Made by a program: the position numbers and the translations under genes. This document shows positions 14,789 to 22,365 of a DNA stretch of 22,365 nt, one piece after another (positions within the stretch are counted from its first letter, which is position 1; each line of letters begins with the position of its first letter). Source of the DNA: CAYYGL01 sp964471235 (GTDB taxonomy: Bacteria; Calditrichota; Calditrichia; RBG-13-44-9; J075). Location of the stretch: contig CAYYGL010000072.1 of assembly GCA_964471235.1 (NCBI GenBank), forward strand, positions 1 to 22,365, written 5' to 3'. The notes under the pieces are model-generated. The model was not told the origin of the DNA and searched no databases. It was given only the letters and a program-made list of their open reading frames with translations.

Positions 14789-16180
14789 ATGAAGTACCTG
14801 TCAGATGACGACACCATTGTAGCCCTCTCGACACCCCTTGGGAAAGGGGCGATTGCCATTGTCAGAGTAAGCGGCACAAAAAGCCTGGAAGTTGTCAATC
14901 CTCTGTTAAAAAGAACCATTTCTCCCTCCGAACCCCGGGTAGCACATTTTAATGAAATTCATCACCTTCAATCACTTGCAACAATTGATCAGGTAGTAAC
15001 CACGTATTTCCGTGCCCCGCATTCGTATACCGGGGAAGATGTGGTGGAAATAAGCTGTCATTGTAATCCGTTAATTATCAGCAATATCATTGAAAACATT
15101 GTGCAAAGCGGGGCAAGAATTGCCGAGCCGGGGGAATTCACTTTTCGGGCCTTTATGAAAGGGAAAATGGACCTCTCACAAGCCGAAGCGGTGGCGGAGG
15201 TGATCAACTCCCGCTCCCGGCAGAGCTTAAGCCAGGCAATCCGCCACCTGGAGGGGAAACTCTCCGAAAGAATAATGGAAATCCGAAAGCGAATTCTGGA
15301 TGATTTATCTTTACTGGAGATAAACCTGGATTTTTCCGAAGAAGATATCGAAGCCTTGCCGCTGGATGAGCTGCAAAGAAAAACAACAGATACCATCCGG
15401 CAAATTGAATCACTGATACACACTTATGATTATGGAAAATTGCTTCAAGAGGGTATTAAGCTGCTCATATTGGGCAAACCCAATGTCGGCAAATCCAGCC
15501 TTTTGAATACCCTGCTTCGAAAAGAACGGGCAATCGTCAGCGATATCCCGGGAACGACCCGCGATTACATTGAAGCATCGATGGAAATTGAGGGGATAGC
15601 ACTCCAGGCGGTTGACACTGCCGGAATCCGCAAAACCGATGATCCTGTTGAGATGGCCGGCATCCACAGAGCGTTGGAGCATCTGGAAACAGCGGACATC
15701 ACCTTATGCGTTTTCGAAGCCCACCGCCCGATGGATGAGGATGACCTGTTTTTGATAGAAGCGATCAAACAACACCGGGAAGAAGTCAAATTCATCCTGG
15801 TGCAGAACAAAACCGATCTGGGGATAAACCCCCAAACATCCAGAGCGTTATCGCAGTTAAATTTTCCCACGATACCGATTTCCGCCACCACGGAAGCGGG
15901 TATTGACAAACTAAAAAAAACGATAAAGGAACAACTTATCGGCGACCGGAGTATGGAGACGGAAGAAGTGGTGGTGACCAGCATTCGCCACAAAGAGGCG
16001 CTGGAAAGGACGGCGCGCTCATTACGCGACGCCCTGAGAGCGATGCAGGAAAATGCCACAGAAGAAATCATTGCGGTCGATTTTCGTCTGGCGCTTGATC
16101 ATTTGGGAAAAATCACCGGCGAGACAACCCCGGAGGATGTATTGAATCACATTTTTGCAAACTTTTGCATTGGGAAATGA
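14789..16180 (+). CDS. mnmE: tRNA uridine-5-carboxymethylaminomethyl GTPase MnmE
   Basis: 463 residues, family length about 455. The N-terminal folate-binding domain starts DTIVALSTPLGKGAIAIVRVSG and contains SYTGEDVVEISCHCNP. A helical region follows, with the G domain inserted: GKPNVGKSS at 229-237, DIPGTTRDYIE, DTAGIRKT, and NKTD. The C-terminal FCIGK supplies the catalytic-site Cys. With MnmG it forms the 5-aminomethyl or carboxymethylaminomethyl group on wobble U34 of certain tRNAs. It is the fifth gene of the rpmH operon; its ribosome site is weak, consistent with coupling to yidC. Confidence 0.98.
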   Translation: MKYLSDDDTIVALSTPLGKGAIAIVRVSGTKSLEVVNPLLKRTISPSEPRVAHFNEIHHLQSLATIDQVVTTYFRAPHSYTGEDVVEISCHCNPLIISNIIENIVQSGARIAEPGEFTFRAFMKGKMDLSQAEAVAEVINSRSRQSLSQAIRHLEGKLSERIMEIRKRILDDLSLLEINLDFSEEDIEALPLDELQRKTTDTIRQIESLIHTYDYGKLLQEGIKLLILGKPNVGKSSLLNTLLRKERAIVSDIPGTTRDYIEASMEIEGIALQAVDTAGIRKTDDPVEMAGIHRALEHLETADITLCVFEAHRPMDEDDLFLIEAIKQHREEVKFILVQNKTDLGINPQTSRALSQLNFPTIPISATTEAGIDKLKKTIKEQLIGDRSMETEEVVVTSIRHKEALERTARSLRDALRAMQENATEEIIAVDFRLALDHLGKITGETTPEDVLNHIFANFCIGK

Positions 16181-16240
16181 GGACAAGGAAAAGAAGCCGA
16201 AAACGCTATCAGTGGTCTCAAATTGCAAAAACGGCAAAAG

Positions 16241-16256
16241 TGTTTCACGTGAAACA
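16241..16256. promoter_or_regulatory. parS centromere site 1
   Basis: TGTTTCACGTGAAACA, a perfect 16-bp palindrome equal to the bacterial parS consensus, in the 90-base mnmE-mnmG gap. It ends 14 bases before the mnmG start, immediately upstream of its AGGA ribosome site. ParB should load here and spread, linking this locus to ParA-driven segregation. Confidence 0.95.
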
Positions 16257-16270
16257 GACAGGAATATCAG

Positions 16271-18163
16271 ATGGATAAATTCGATATAGTCGTTGCCGGC
16301 GGCGGACATGCCGGCATTGAAGCATCATTGGCAGCTGCCCGGCTGGGCTTGCGAACCGCCCTGGTTACCCTGAAGCAGGAAACCATCGGCAAAATGTCCT
16401 GCAATCCGGCGATTGGCGGACTGGCAAAAGGACACTTGGTTCGGGAAATCGATGCCCTGGGTGGTGAAATGGCAAAAATCATTGACGCCACCGGCATCCA
16501 CTTTAAAATGCTGAACCGCTCCAAGGGCCCGGCGGTATGGTCGCCGCGTGCCCAGGCAGACCGGCTTGCCTATATGCGGGATGCGCAACAACGGGTATTA
16601 TCACAACCAAACCTGGTGGTACTTACCGCTTCGGTGGTAGGGGTGGTACAAAAGAACAACAAGGTACAAGGAGCAGTTTTGGATGACGGCTCCATTATCC
16701 CCTGCCGGGCGTTAATTTTAACCTGTGGAACTTTCTTAAATGGGAAAATTCACATCGGGCTTAACAACCTGGAAAGCGGACGCGCCGGCGAACAATCGGT
16801 GAAAGGGTTAACTGAGAATCTGAAAGCTCTTGGCTTTGAAACCGGGAGACTGAAAACCGGCACCCCTCCCCGGGTACATATTGACAGCATTGATTTCAGC
16901 AAGGTGGATGAACAGGTACCAGACAATCCCCCGGTGCCATTTTCTTTTCAAACCGAACGAATTGATCGTCGGCAACTGAGCTGTTACATCACCTATACAA
17001 ATGCACAAACCCACGACTATCTGCGTTCTGGGCTGGACCGCTCCCCAATGTACACCGGGGTGATCAAGGCAATCGGGCCTCGCTACTGCCCCTCCATCGA
17101 GGATAAAATCGTGCGCTTTGCCGACAAGGACCGCCATCAAATCTTTCTGGAACCGGAAGGATTCGATAATCCGGAGGTTTACATCAACGGTTTCAGCACC
17201 AGTCTGCCGGCGGATGTACAGGAAAAGGCATTGCGCACCTTGCCGGGATTGGAAAACGCACACATCATCCGCCTCGGGTATGCGGTGGAGTATGACTTCT
17301 TTCCGTCATACCAGCTAAAACACACCCTGGAAACCAAGCCGGTGGAAAACTTGTATTTTGCCGGGCAGATTAACGGCACCTCGGGTTATGAAGAAGCCGC
17401 TGCCCAGGGATTGATTGCCGGCATCAACGCTGCCCTGAAGCTTCTGGACCGGGAACCGCTCATCCTGGAGCGGTCGAATGCTTACATCGGAGTGCTTATC
17501 GACGACCTGATCAATAAAACAATTTTGGAACCCTATCGAATGTTTACCTCGCGCGCCGAGTTTCGTCTGCTGCTGCGGCACGACAATGCTGACCTGCGCC
17601 TCATGGAACTTGGACATCGTATCGGGCTTATCTCCAACGAGGTATTCGAAAAAATGGAAAAACGAAAGGCTGAGATTGAAAAATTATCTCAACTGGTTAA
17701 ATCGACCTCCGTTAAAGCCGACCGGTTCAATCCCTATGCAAAAACGGTAAAGACCGCTCCGATAGAGATAACAACGCCGATGCATCAACTTCTGAAGCGC
17801 CCGGAAACAAAGTTAGTGGATCTCCTTGAACTACTTGGAGAAGAAGAACAATTTTCCCCTGCCACCATCACCGAGGTCGAGTTTGCCGTGAAGTACGAAG
17901 GCTTTCTGAAACGCCAGGAGGAATTGGTGGCAAAATTCAAACGGATGGAACATACCAGAATACCGGAAGGGTTTGATTATGACAGCCTGACCTCACTGTC
18001 CAAAGAAAGCCGGGAAAAGTTAAAACAAGTGCAACCGGAATCGATTGGTCAGGCAGCTCGTATTTCCGGGGTTCGGCAAAGCGACCTGTCAATTTTGATG
18101 ATATTCATCGAAAAGAATAAATGGCAGCGCCGGGATGTTTCACGTGAAACAGTTTCCGGTTGA
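16271..18163 (+). CDS. mnmG: tRNA uridine-5-carboxymethylaminomethyl modification enzyme MnmG (GidA)
   Basis: 630 residues, usual 620-650. The FAD-binding GGGHAGIEAS is at 10-19, followed by MSCNPAIGGLAKGHLVREIDALGG with the conserved Cys, GTFLNGKIHIG, RLKTGTPPR, GYAVEYDFFPS and GQINGTSGYEEAAAQGL, all family hallmarks. The helical C-terminal domain (about 540-620) contacts MnmE. It is the FAD/NADH partner of MnmE in wobble-uridine modification. AGGA lies seven bases before the ATG. The last codons contain a parS site, giving the unusual end DVSRETVSG. The usual next gene rsmG is absent; instead a convergent egtD-like gene follows. Confidence 0.98.
   Translation: MDKFDIVVAGGGHAGIEASLAAARLGLRTALVTLKQETIGKMSCNPAIGGLAKGHLVREIDALGGEMAKIIDATGIHFKMLNRSKGPAVWSPRAQADRLAYMRDAQQRVLSQPNLVVLTASVVGVVQKNNKVQGAVLDDGSIIPCRALILTCGTFLNGKIHIGLNNLESGRAGEQSVKGLTENLKALGFETGRLKTGTPPRVHIDSIDFSKVDEQVPDNPPVPFSFQTERIDRRQLSCYITYTNAQTHDYLRSGLDRSPMYTGVIKAIGPRYCPSIEDKIVRFADKDRHQIFLEPEGFDNPEVYINGFSTSLPADVQEKALRTLPGLENAHIIRLGYAVEYDFFPSYQLKHTLETKPVENLYFAGQINGTSGYEEAAAQGLIAGINAALKLLDREPLILERSNAYIGVLIDDLINKTILEPYRMFTSRAEFRLLLRHDNADLRLMELGHRIGLISNEVFEKMEKRKAEIEKLSQLVKSTSVKADRFNPYAKTVKTAPIEITTPMHQLLKRPETKLVDLLELLGEEEQFSPATITEVEFAVKYEGFLKRQEELVAKFKRMEHTRIPEGFDYDSLTSLSKESREKLKQVQPESIGQAARISGVRQSDLSILMIFIEKNKWQRRDVSRETVSG
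18136..18151. promoter_or_regulatory. parS centromere site 2, inside the end of mnmG
   Basis: A second perfect TGTTTCACGTGAAACA, read in frame as part of D-V-S-R-E-T-V, about 1.9 kb from the first site. The exact repetition of all 16 bases in a coding segment argues for selection on the DNA site and not on the protein end. Confidence 0.94.
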
Positions 18164-18216
18164 TTGGGTTTGGGAAATTTGTTTAAGGTCGCTTAAACCC
18201 TTTACCGTATTACAAA

Positions 18217-18255
18217 AAACAGGGCTTTTCCAAGCGCGTTGGATTAGCCCTGTTT
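18217..18255. terminator. Bidirectional terminator between mnmG and the egtD-like gene
   Basis: The arms AAACAGGGCT (18217-18226) and AGCCCTGTTT (18246-18255) pair perfectly, with inner CCAA/TTGG pairs extending the stem. The plus-strand transcript ends TTTCTTTT and the minus-strand transcript ends in TTTTTT, so it can stop both convergent operons. It includes the stop codon region of the minus-strand gene. Confidence 0.88.
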
Positions 18256-19254
18256 CTTTTCGACACTCCATATCGAGTCGGTAAAATAATGCTTCGAATC
18301 GAATAGCTGTTTTTCAATGCGATATCCGGTGTTTGCCGCAAGCTTCTCTATGTCGGATTTTAAGAATTTATAGGAATATTCGGTATGAATCGGCTCCCAG
18401 GCATCGAAGTGAAAGGATTCCCCGATTTGTGCCACAAAAACGGTTTGATCCGTCAAACTCACCAGGAAGCTTTCGATTGCCCCGGAAAAGACGTTGTAAT
18501 TGGCATAGAACCGAAAGGTGTCCAGGTTAAATTGTCCCCCCAGTTCGTTATTGATCCGGTTTAACAAGTTTAAATTGAACTGCGCGGTTATCCCCCGGGA
18601 ATCATTATACGCTTTTAGCATCACATCTATATCTTTCTTCAAATCAAACCCGATTACCACCAGATCCCCGTCTTTCAAAACATTCCACAAACTTCTCAGA
18701 AACACCCGGGTTTTCGCTTGATTAAAATTCCCCAGATTGGAACCTAAAATTAATACCAGGTTGCGGCGAGTGTTGATCTGAGAAATCCATCGTAATCCGT
18801 CGAAGTATTCCGCAACTAATCCATTGGCAGTAAGTTTTTTAAATTGCTGTGCCAGGTTTTTCATCAAGATTTGCATAGCGGATTGGGAAATGTCAATGGG
18901 GATATATTGAAAACTCATCTCTCTTTTAAGGAATTGCTCGATCAACAGGCTGGTTTTTGTGCCATCACCGGCGCCTAATTCTATCAAATTAAAAGATTCC
19001 CCTTCCCCGATTAGATCTACTATCGAGGAAGAATGCGTTTTTAAAATTTCAAATTCACAATTGGTAAGATAATACTCCGGCAATGCCATGATTTGCTGAA
19101 ACAGCACCGAGCCAACATCATCATAAAAATACATCGATGATAATCTTTTGGGCTTTTCGGATAACCCAATCAAAACGTCCAGGGCAAATTGCTGGTTCGG
19201 GGGAACCACCCCTTCCAGGTCTTTGCTATCCAGCACCTTAAAAGAACAACTCAT
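18244..19254 (-). CDS. egtD: EgtD-like L-histidine N-alpha-methyltransferase
   Basis: 336 residues, family about 320. The N-terminal SSMYFYDDVGSVLFQQIMALPEYYLT is the family signature. The SAM loop ELGAGDGTKT is at 92-101, GSNLGNF at 171-177, YNDSRGITAQFNLNLL at 216-231, and IHTEYSYKF at 289-297. The last holds the Glu and Ser (E292, S294) at the positions EgtD uses to grip histidine, and N175 and Y216 match other substrate contacts, so trimethylation of histidine to hercynine is likely. No egtB-type sulfoxide synthase is in the window, so ergothioneine synthesis is not shown. It overlaps lgt by ATGA, so it is translated together with it. Confidence 0.85.
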   Translation of the reverse strand: MSCSFKVLDSKDLEGVVPPNQQFALDVLIGLSEKPKRLSSMYFYDDVGSVLFQQIMALPEYYLTNCEFEILKTHSSSIVDLIGEGESFNLIELGAGDGTKTSLLIEQFLKREMSFQYIPIDISQSAMQILMKNLAQQFKKLTANGLVAEYFDGLRWISQINTRRNLVLILGSNLGNFNQAKTRVFLRSLWNVLKDGDLVVIGFDLKKDIDVMLKAYNDSRGITAQFNLNLLNRINNELGGQFNLDTFRFYANYNVFSGAIESFLVSLTDQTVFVAQIGESFHFDAWEPIHTEYSYKFLKSDIEKLAANTGYRIEKQLFDSKHYFTDSIWSVEKKQG

Positions 19255-20072
19255 TTTTTCTCCTGTCTTGATTTTGGGAGAGGTTTTCCTGCTGCCTTGG
19301 GGGGAACCGCTTTTGCCGTCATCATAATATAAATACCTATCAGCACAAACGGGATGCTTAGTATTTGTCCCATGTTTAATGGGAGTGAACTCTCCCAGGC
19401 TGACTGATTCTCTTTAAAAAATTCAACAAAAAACCGGAAAGTAAAAACGGTGATAAGGAAAAGCCCGAACAGGGTTCCTTCCCGCAAGGAGCTTCGTTTG
19501 TTGAGATATATCCGATACAGGATGAAAAAGATGATGATATACGCCAGGGCTTCATAAATCTGGGTGGGATGGCGGGGTAAATTGTCGATTTTTTTAAACA
19601 CAAACGCCCAGGGAACATGTGTCGGTTTTCCATAGATTTCGGAATTAAACAGATTCCCCAATCGGATAAAAAAACCGGAGAGTGCTACCACAATCACCAC
19701 TCGGTCCAAAATCCACAAAAATGAAAACTCTTTTTTCTTCTTCACCAATAAATACAATGCGGTCAGAATCCCGATGGCTGCCCCGTGGCTTGCCAGACCG
19801 CCATGCCAGATCATGAGTATCTCTAAAGGGTTTTTGAGATAATAATCCAGATCATAAAAAAGACAATGTCCCAACCTTGCACCAATAATGGTGCCCAGGA
19901 ATACATAGACGAACAGGTCATCGACATACGTTTCCGGCTTTTTCTCCAGCTTAAAAATATGACGCATGATGTAATACCCGAGTAAAAAAGAAATGACAAA
20001 CCCCAGGCTATACCAGCGTAATGCAAATGGTCCTATTCGAAAAATTTCCGGGCTAACATTCCACTCTATCAC
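19251..20072 (-). CDS. lgt: Prolipoprotein diacylglyceryl transferase
   Basis: 273 residues with seven membrane segments. Family motifs are present: ALRWYSLGFVISFLLGY near the N-terminus, GARLGHCLFYD, WHGGLASHGAAIG with the essential His, the Lgt signature IRLGNLFNSEIYG (Arg and Asn kept; the usual first Gly is Ile), and LPRHPTQIYEA. It moves diacylglycerol from phosphatidylglycerol to the lipobox Cys of prelipoproteins, such as the lipoprotein gene in this window. The start is a GTG at 20072 with GAGG seven bases upstream. About 20 extra residues (AVPPKAAGKPLPKS and more) form a basic tail. It is the first gene of a two-gene unit with the egtD-like gene. Confidence 0.96.
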   Translation of the reverse strand: MIEWNVSPEIFRIGPFALRWYSLGFVISFLLGYYIMRHIFKLEKKPETYVDDLFVYVFLGTIIGARLGHCLFYDLDYYLKNPLEILMIWHGGLASHGAAIGILTALYLLVKKKKEFSFLWILDRVVIVVALSGFFIRLGNLFNSEIYGKPTHVPWAFVFKKIDNLPRHPTQIYEALAYIIIFFILYRIYLNKRSSLREGTLFGLFLITVFTFRFFVEFFKENQSAWESSLPLNMGQILSIPFVLIGIYIMMTAKAVPPKAAGKPLPKSRQEKK

Positions 20073-20210
20073 GACACAACCTCGTTTTAATGAGAAAAAA
20101 AATTGTGAGAACAGGTAAAGACTTTTTGGGACCCCAGAACACCAAAAGACACTGACAAGTTTCCGGATAAACCGGACCTTGATTGTTTTCTATCTCGGCT
20201 GTCTATGCCA

Positions 20211-20420
20211 TCATACAGAAGCACCATACCCGGCTTCTTCAATCGCCTGAACAAGTTCCTCAGGTGTTACCACTGCCGGATCATACTCCACCGAGGCAAT
20301 ATTTTTTTCTAAACTAACCTCAGCAGTCTTTACTCCATTGGTATTTTTTAACGCTGCCGTCACCGCCTTTACACATCCCTGGCAGCTCATTCCGCTTACT
20401 TGGATCGTGATCTGATTCAT
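20211..20420 (-). CDS. copZ: CopZ-like heavy-metal-associated (HMA) metallochaperone
   Basis: 69 residues, a single ferredoxin-like HMA domain. The metal site GMSCQGC (10-16) has both cysteines. The rest, VSLEKNIASVEYDP and TPEELVQAIEEAGY, is canonical. It should bind Cu(I) in the cytosol and hand it to a copper P-type ATPase, but none is nearby, and Hg or Zn binding cannot be excluded. GGAGGAA lies about ten bases before the ATG. It stands alone, 138 bases upstream of lgt and divergent from acpS; no copper operator was recognised. Confidence 0.93.
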   Translation of the reverse strand: MNQITIQVSGMSCQGCVKAVTAALKNTNGVKTAEVSLEKNIASVEYDPAVVTPEELVQAIEEAGYGASV

Positions 20421-20664
20421 TTCCTCTATTCCTCCTGCTATTAATTATGATAGTTCTCCCAATGGCACCACAAAATAGGATACCCATGAAAAAAAAACAA
20501 CCTTTGTTTTGTGTAAACATCTTCTTTTCAATGAATAGGGCTTAATCTTATTATTAATAACAGGTTAGTTTACTTATTTCTTTTTAACGAGGAATGATTT
20601 CGCCTTTGTATACCCCGCCGGGTATTACTATATTTCAATTAAGAATAAAAAAATGTGAATCACT

Positions 20665-21045
20665 ATGGGTGTTTACGCTGTTGGTATAGACATCGTTGAG
20701 ATTCCTCGAATTCAGGAATTAATACATCGCTACGGGGAGAGATTTCTTCGACGGGTATTCACAGATCCCGAAATTCGATATTGTGCAGCCAAAGCCCGTT
20801 CAGCTAACAGCTATTCAGCCCGATTTGCAGCAAAAGAAGCTGTTTTTAAAGCCACCGGGTTGGGAATGGATAAAGGGATGAAATGGCGAGATATTGAAAT
20901 TGTGAATGATGTTCATGGTAAACCATCCATTCGATTGTCCGGGGTGGCGTCTCAACTGTTAGCCAATAAATCGATTCACCTCTCGCTATCCCATACCGAT
21001 ACCTTAGCGATTGCCATGGTTGTCGTAGAAAATCGACAAGAATAA
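20665..21045 (+). CDS. acpS: Holo-[acyl-carrier-protein] synthase
   Basis: 126 residues, usual length. VGIDIVEIPRI at the N-terminus supplies the Mg-binding Asp, and ARFAAKEAVFKATG supplies the conserved Glu and Lys of phosphopantetheinyl transferases; GKPSIRLSG and LSLSHTDTLAIAMVV complete the fold. It transfers 4'-phosphopantetheine from CoA to ACP for fatty-acid synthesis. No Shine-Dalgarno is evident before the ATG in this AT-rich leader. The nnr gene follows after 46 bases, a common pairing in bacteria. Confidence 0.96.
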   Translation: MGVYAVGIDIVEIPRIQELIHRYGERFLRRVFTDPEIRYCAAKARSANSYSARFAAKEAVFKATGLGMDKGMKWRDIEIVNDVHGKPSIRLSGVASQLLANKSIHLSLSHTDTLAIAMVVVENRQE

Positions 21046-21091
21046 TTTAAGTTTGCTTATTCAAAAAATAAGGTTAAGTGAGGAGAGGGCT

Positions 21092-22365
21092 ATGATTAAA
21101 GTTGTCACAGCGGATGAAATGAGGGAAAAGGACCGCTTTACAATTGAGGAGATAGGGGTTCCGGGTGTCGTGTTGATGGAAAATGCCGGCACGGCAACTG
21201 CCCGGATAATTCAGGCAGAGTTGGATGATATTAAAGACCCCACCGTATACGTATTTTGCGGAAAGGGGAATAACGGGGGAGATGGCTTTGTGGTCGCCCG
21301 GCACTTATGGAATGAAGGCATTTTTGTAAAAGTTTTTTGTGTGGTGGCAGAAGACCAAATATCAGGGGATGCGCTTATCAATTACAACATCCTCAAAAAA
21401 ATGAACATCCCTATCGAGTTTGTTCGAACAAAAGAAGATTTGGAAGCAATTAACACCACTCACCCGGCTCTCATTGTTGATGCATTGTTGGGAACCGGAA
21501 TAAAGGGAGCCGTAAAAGGATTTGTTAAAGATGTTATTGATTATATCAATCAGAATCTGGAAACTCAAATTGTAGCGGTGGATATTCCCTCCGGGTTAAA
21601 TGCCAATTCTCCGATAATACCCGGCAGCGCCATTCGGGCGAATATTACCGTAACGATGGCGCTTCCGAAAAGATGCCACGTTTTGTTTCCGGCAAAATCC
21701 TGCGTGGGAGAGTTATATGTTGCCGATATTGGGATACCGCCGTTTGTTTTAAATAAAGATGATGTAAAGGTATCGATCTTAGAAGATGAGGATATCGTTC
21801 TCCCCTACCGATATGATGATACCCATAAGTATGAATGCGGTAAAGTTGCCGTTTTAGCCGGTTCCAAGGGATATACCGGGGCAGCAGCATTAACCTCCCA
21901 GGCGGCGTTAAAGATTGGCGCCGGGCTGGTGATTTTGGGAATCCCTGAAAGCATGAATCCAATTATGGAACAAAAATTAACGGAGGTTATTACCCGTCCC
22001 TTACCGGAAACCGCCCAACAGACCATCGGTAAAAAAAGCTTATCGGCAATCAAGGAATTAATTGATTGGTGTGATGTGTTGGCAATCGGACCGGGATTGG
22101 GAAGAACCACGGAAGTTCAGGAAACCGTCATCTCTATTTTAAAGGAGTGCTCCAAACCGGTGGTGATAGATGCCGATGCACTCTTTGCTCTGGCAAACCA
22201 TTCCGAATTACTCCGGGAAAATTCTGACAGGCGGAACTGGGTTTTGACGCCACATCTGGGTGAGTTTCGACGATTTTTTCCCGAAACCAGTAAAGAGGAA
22301 ATGTCAACGTTGCGGATAGAAAAGGCTCAACAATTTGCATCTGATTTTAATGTGGTGTTGCTGTT
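21092..22365 (+). CDS. nnr: Bifunctional NAD(P)HX epimerase / ADP-dependent dehydratase (3' end outside window)
   Basis: 424 full codons are present and the frame is open at the right edge; the family is about 500 residues. The N-terminal YjeF_N epimerase domain (about 1-215) has VLMENAG, CGKGNNGGDGFVVARHL and IVDALLGTGIKG. The C-terminal ribokinase-like dehydratase domain starts at about 245: KYECGKVAVLAGSKGYTGAA, LKIGAGLV, IGPGLGR, VIDADAL and TPHLGEF. Together they repair hydrated NADH and NADPH in the cytosol. AGGAG lies six bases before the ATG. It is probably cotranscribed with acpS. Confidence 0.95.
   Translation, partial: MIKVVTADEMREKDRFTIEEIGVPGVVLMENAGTATARIIQAELDDIKDPTVYVFCGKGNNGGDGFVVARHLWNEGIFVKVFCVVAEDQISGDALINYNILKKMNIPIEFVRTKEDLEAINTTHPALIVDALLGTGIKGAVKGFVKDVIDYINQNLETQIVAVDIPSGLNANSPIIPGSAIRANITVTMALPKRCHVLFPAKSCVGELYVADIGIPPFVLNKDDVKVSILEDEDIVLPYRYDDTHKYECGKVAVLAGSKGYTGAAALTSQAALKIGAGLVILGIPESMNPIMEQKLTEVITRPLPETAQQTIGKKSLSAIKELIDWCDVLAIGPGLGRTTEVQETVISILKECSKPVVIDADALFALANHSELLRENSDRRNWVLTPHLGEFRRFFPETSKEEMSTLRIEKAQQFASDFNVVLL

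Noticed and set aside
20162..20176. Small hairpin TCCGG-ATAAA-CCGGA between lgt and the CopZ-like gene
   Set aside because: Five-base stem with no U-tract; could be chance, and not enough to call a terminator.
20486..20545. 19-codon frame starting MKKKQ upstream of acpS
   Set aside because: Has an AGGA upstream but is short, of low complexity and in an AT-rich leader; no supporting feature.

Overview
The window looks like chromosomal DNA from a Gram-negative (diderm) bacterium. Two outer-membrane or periplasmic proteins (a PorV-like barrel and an EnvC-like factor), a lipobox protein, Lgt and a YidC with a large periplasmic domain point that way. The overall flavour fits the FCB side of the tree (Calditrichota- or Bacteroidota-like), but this is inferred from protein style only; no rRNA or tRNA is present to confirm it.

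Layout. (1) 1-1486, minus: 5' part of a secreted GH26-like glycoside hydrolase followed by 98-residue cadherin/Ig-like repeats, running off the left edge. (2) 1855-8907, minus: eight co-oriented genes forming an envelope-stress/polyamine module, in transcription order DUF4178 protein, lipoprotein with an Arg/Tyr-rich tail, DUF350 membrane protein, membrane-anchored polyamine aminopropyltransferase, MthK-like K+ channel, J-domain protein, YbjN-like protein, PspA. A sigma70-like promoter lies before the first gene and a hairpin after the last. (3) 9019-12022, minus: parA, a PorV-like barrel and a degenerate M23 (EnvC-like) protein, tightly packed. (4) 12270-18163, plus: the conserved rpmH-rnpA-yidD-yidC-mnmE-mnmG operon. 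(5) 18244-20072, minus: lgt and egtD-like, overlapping by ATGA. (6) 20211-20420, minus: a CopZ-like metallochaperone. (7) 20665-22365, plus: acpS and the 5' part of nnr (NAD(P)HX epimerase/dehydratase).

Two perfect 16-bp parS palindromes, one in the mnmE-mnmG gap and one inside the 3' end of mnmG, together with parA, mark this as an origin-proximal segregation region. The usual neighbours dnaA, rsmG and parB are not here.

The most interesting element is the eight-gene PspA module. It couples a membrane-remodelling ESCRT-III-like protein to a J-domain co-chaperone whose own N-terminus imitates the PspA membrane-binding helix, to a polyamine-forming enzyme embedded in the membrane, and to a K+ channel. 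A working model (inference) is that local production of a polyamine-like cation and K+ flux stabilise or signal the state of a stressed inner membrane, while PspA polymers are loaded or disassembled by a dedicated J-protein/Hsp70.
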